A stretch of 64,000 nucleotides of DNA, taken from positions 170,478 through 234,477 of the forward strand of contig NZ_CABPSH010000006.1 of NCBI RefSeq assembly GCF_902459725.1. The letters are read 5' to 3'. The position numbers were made by a program, and so were the translations under genes. Origin of the DNA: Pandoraea eparura (lineage in GTDB: Bacteria > Pseudomonadota > Gammaproteobacteria > Burkholderiales > Burkholderiaceae). Every line of letters starts with the position of its first letter. Position 1 is the stretch's first letter. A model generated the notes under the pieces. It was given only the letters and a program-made list of their open reading frames with translations. It made no database searches and had not been told where the DNA came from. Positions 63,783-64,000 of this stretch are shown piece by piece.

Positions 63783-64000
63783 ATGAAGGTGCTTGTCCCC
63801 GTCAAACGGGTAGTGGATTACAACGTAAAAGTTCGGGTGAAGAGCGACGGCAGTGGTGTCGACATCGCGAACGTGAAGATGTCGATGAATCCGTTCGACG
63901 AAATCGCGGTGGAGGAGGCGGTACGCCTGAAGGAAGCGGGCGTGGCGACAGAAGTGATCGCGGTGTCGGCGGGCGTGGCGCAATCGCAGGAGACGCTGCG
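63783..64000 (+). CDS. etfB: electron transfer flavoprotein beta subunit, 3' end outside the window
   Basis: Only the first 72 residues are present. [27 protein letters not shown] and [25 protein letters not shown] are canonical EtfB. With EtfA it takes electrons from flavin dehydrogenases to the ubiquinone pool. GGGAG lies before the ATG. It is 74 bases past the MFS gene and could be part of the same transcript or start its own etfBA unit. Confidence 0.93.
   Translation, partial: MKVLVPVKRVVDYNVKVRVKSDGSGVDIANVKMSMNPFDEIAVEEAVRLKEAGVATEVIAVSAGVAQSQETL

Overview
This window looks like a chromosomal segment from a GC-rich betaproteobacterium of the Burkholderiaceae, most like Pandoraea or a close relative. 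That placement is an inference from gene content, codon use and the hopanoid gene set; no database search was run. Nearly all of the sequence is coding. It lacks phage genes, integrases, CRISPR arrays, rRNA and any tRNA I could recognise. The only mobile-element trace is a short, frameshifted transposase remnant at 16998-17092.

Layout. 1-7.9 kb: a PhzF-family protein (cut by the window edge), a LysR regulator, a large molybdopterin oxidoreductase fused to a phthalate-dioxygenase-reductase-like module, an ornithine-cyclodeaminase-family enzyme and a short-chain fatty-acid transporter. 8-10.6 kb: two small exported proteins and a nitronate monooxygenase. 10.8-25.3 kb: a full hopanoid locus (hpnC, hpnD, hpnE, shc, hpnG, hpnB, hpnA, hpnH, ispH, hpnM, hpnN) covering squalene synthesis, cyclisation, side-chain addition and export. 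25.4-32.8 kb: a six-gene minus-strand operon for an aminoethylphosphonate (AEP) lipid or glycan: AEP transaminase, phosphonopyruvate decarboxylase, PEP mutase fused to a nucleotidyltransferase-like domain, a separate nucleotidyltransferase, an HpnL-like membrane protein, and a CDP-alcohol phosphotransferase fused to a 2-oxoglutarate/Fe(II) dioxygenase. 33-42 kb: a short-chain dehydrogenase, a cupin, a YqjH/YqjI-like ferric reductase-regulator pair, a solute-binding protein, a lysine-rich HU protein, an exported Thr/Ala-repeat protein, a sugar MFS transporter and PagP. 42-49 kb: a DnaA-box array in a gap, the acetaldehyde dehydrogenase / 4-hydroxy-2-oxovalerate aldolase pair, an IclR-PilZ pair and a large unknown protein. 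49-56.9 kb: L-tartrate dehydratase with transporter and LysR, then an AtuA-type pair with a CitMHS transporter and LysR. 57-64 kb: an ammonium transporter, a small monooxygenase, a GntR-led catabolic operon and the start of etfB.

How the parts fit. The hopanoid and phosphonate loci together make about 22 kb devoted to envelope lipids, and pagP (lipid A palmitoylation) lies further along. The phosphonate operon reads as PEP -> phosphonopyruvate -> phosphonoacetaldehyde -> AEP -> CMP-AEP -> transfer to a lipid alcohol, with a built-in dioxygenase that may hydroxylate the headgroup or lipid. This operon and the three-module DnaA-box array are the two most interesting items. The rest is ordinary catabolic and transport content organised as transporter-enzyme-regulator islands.
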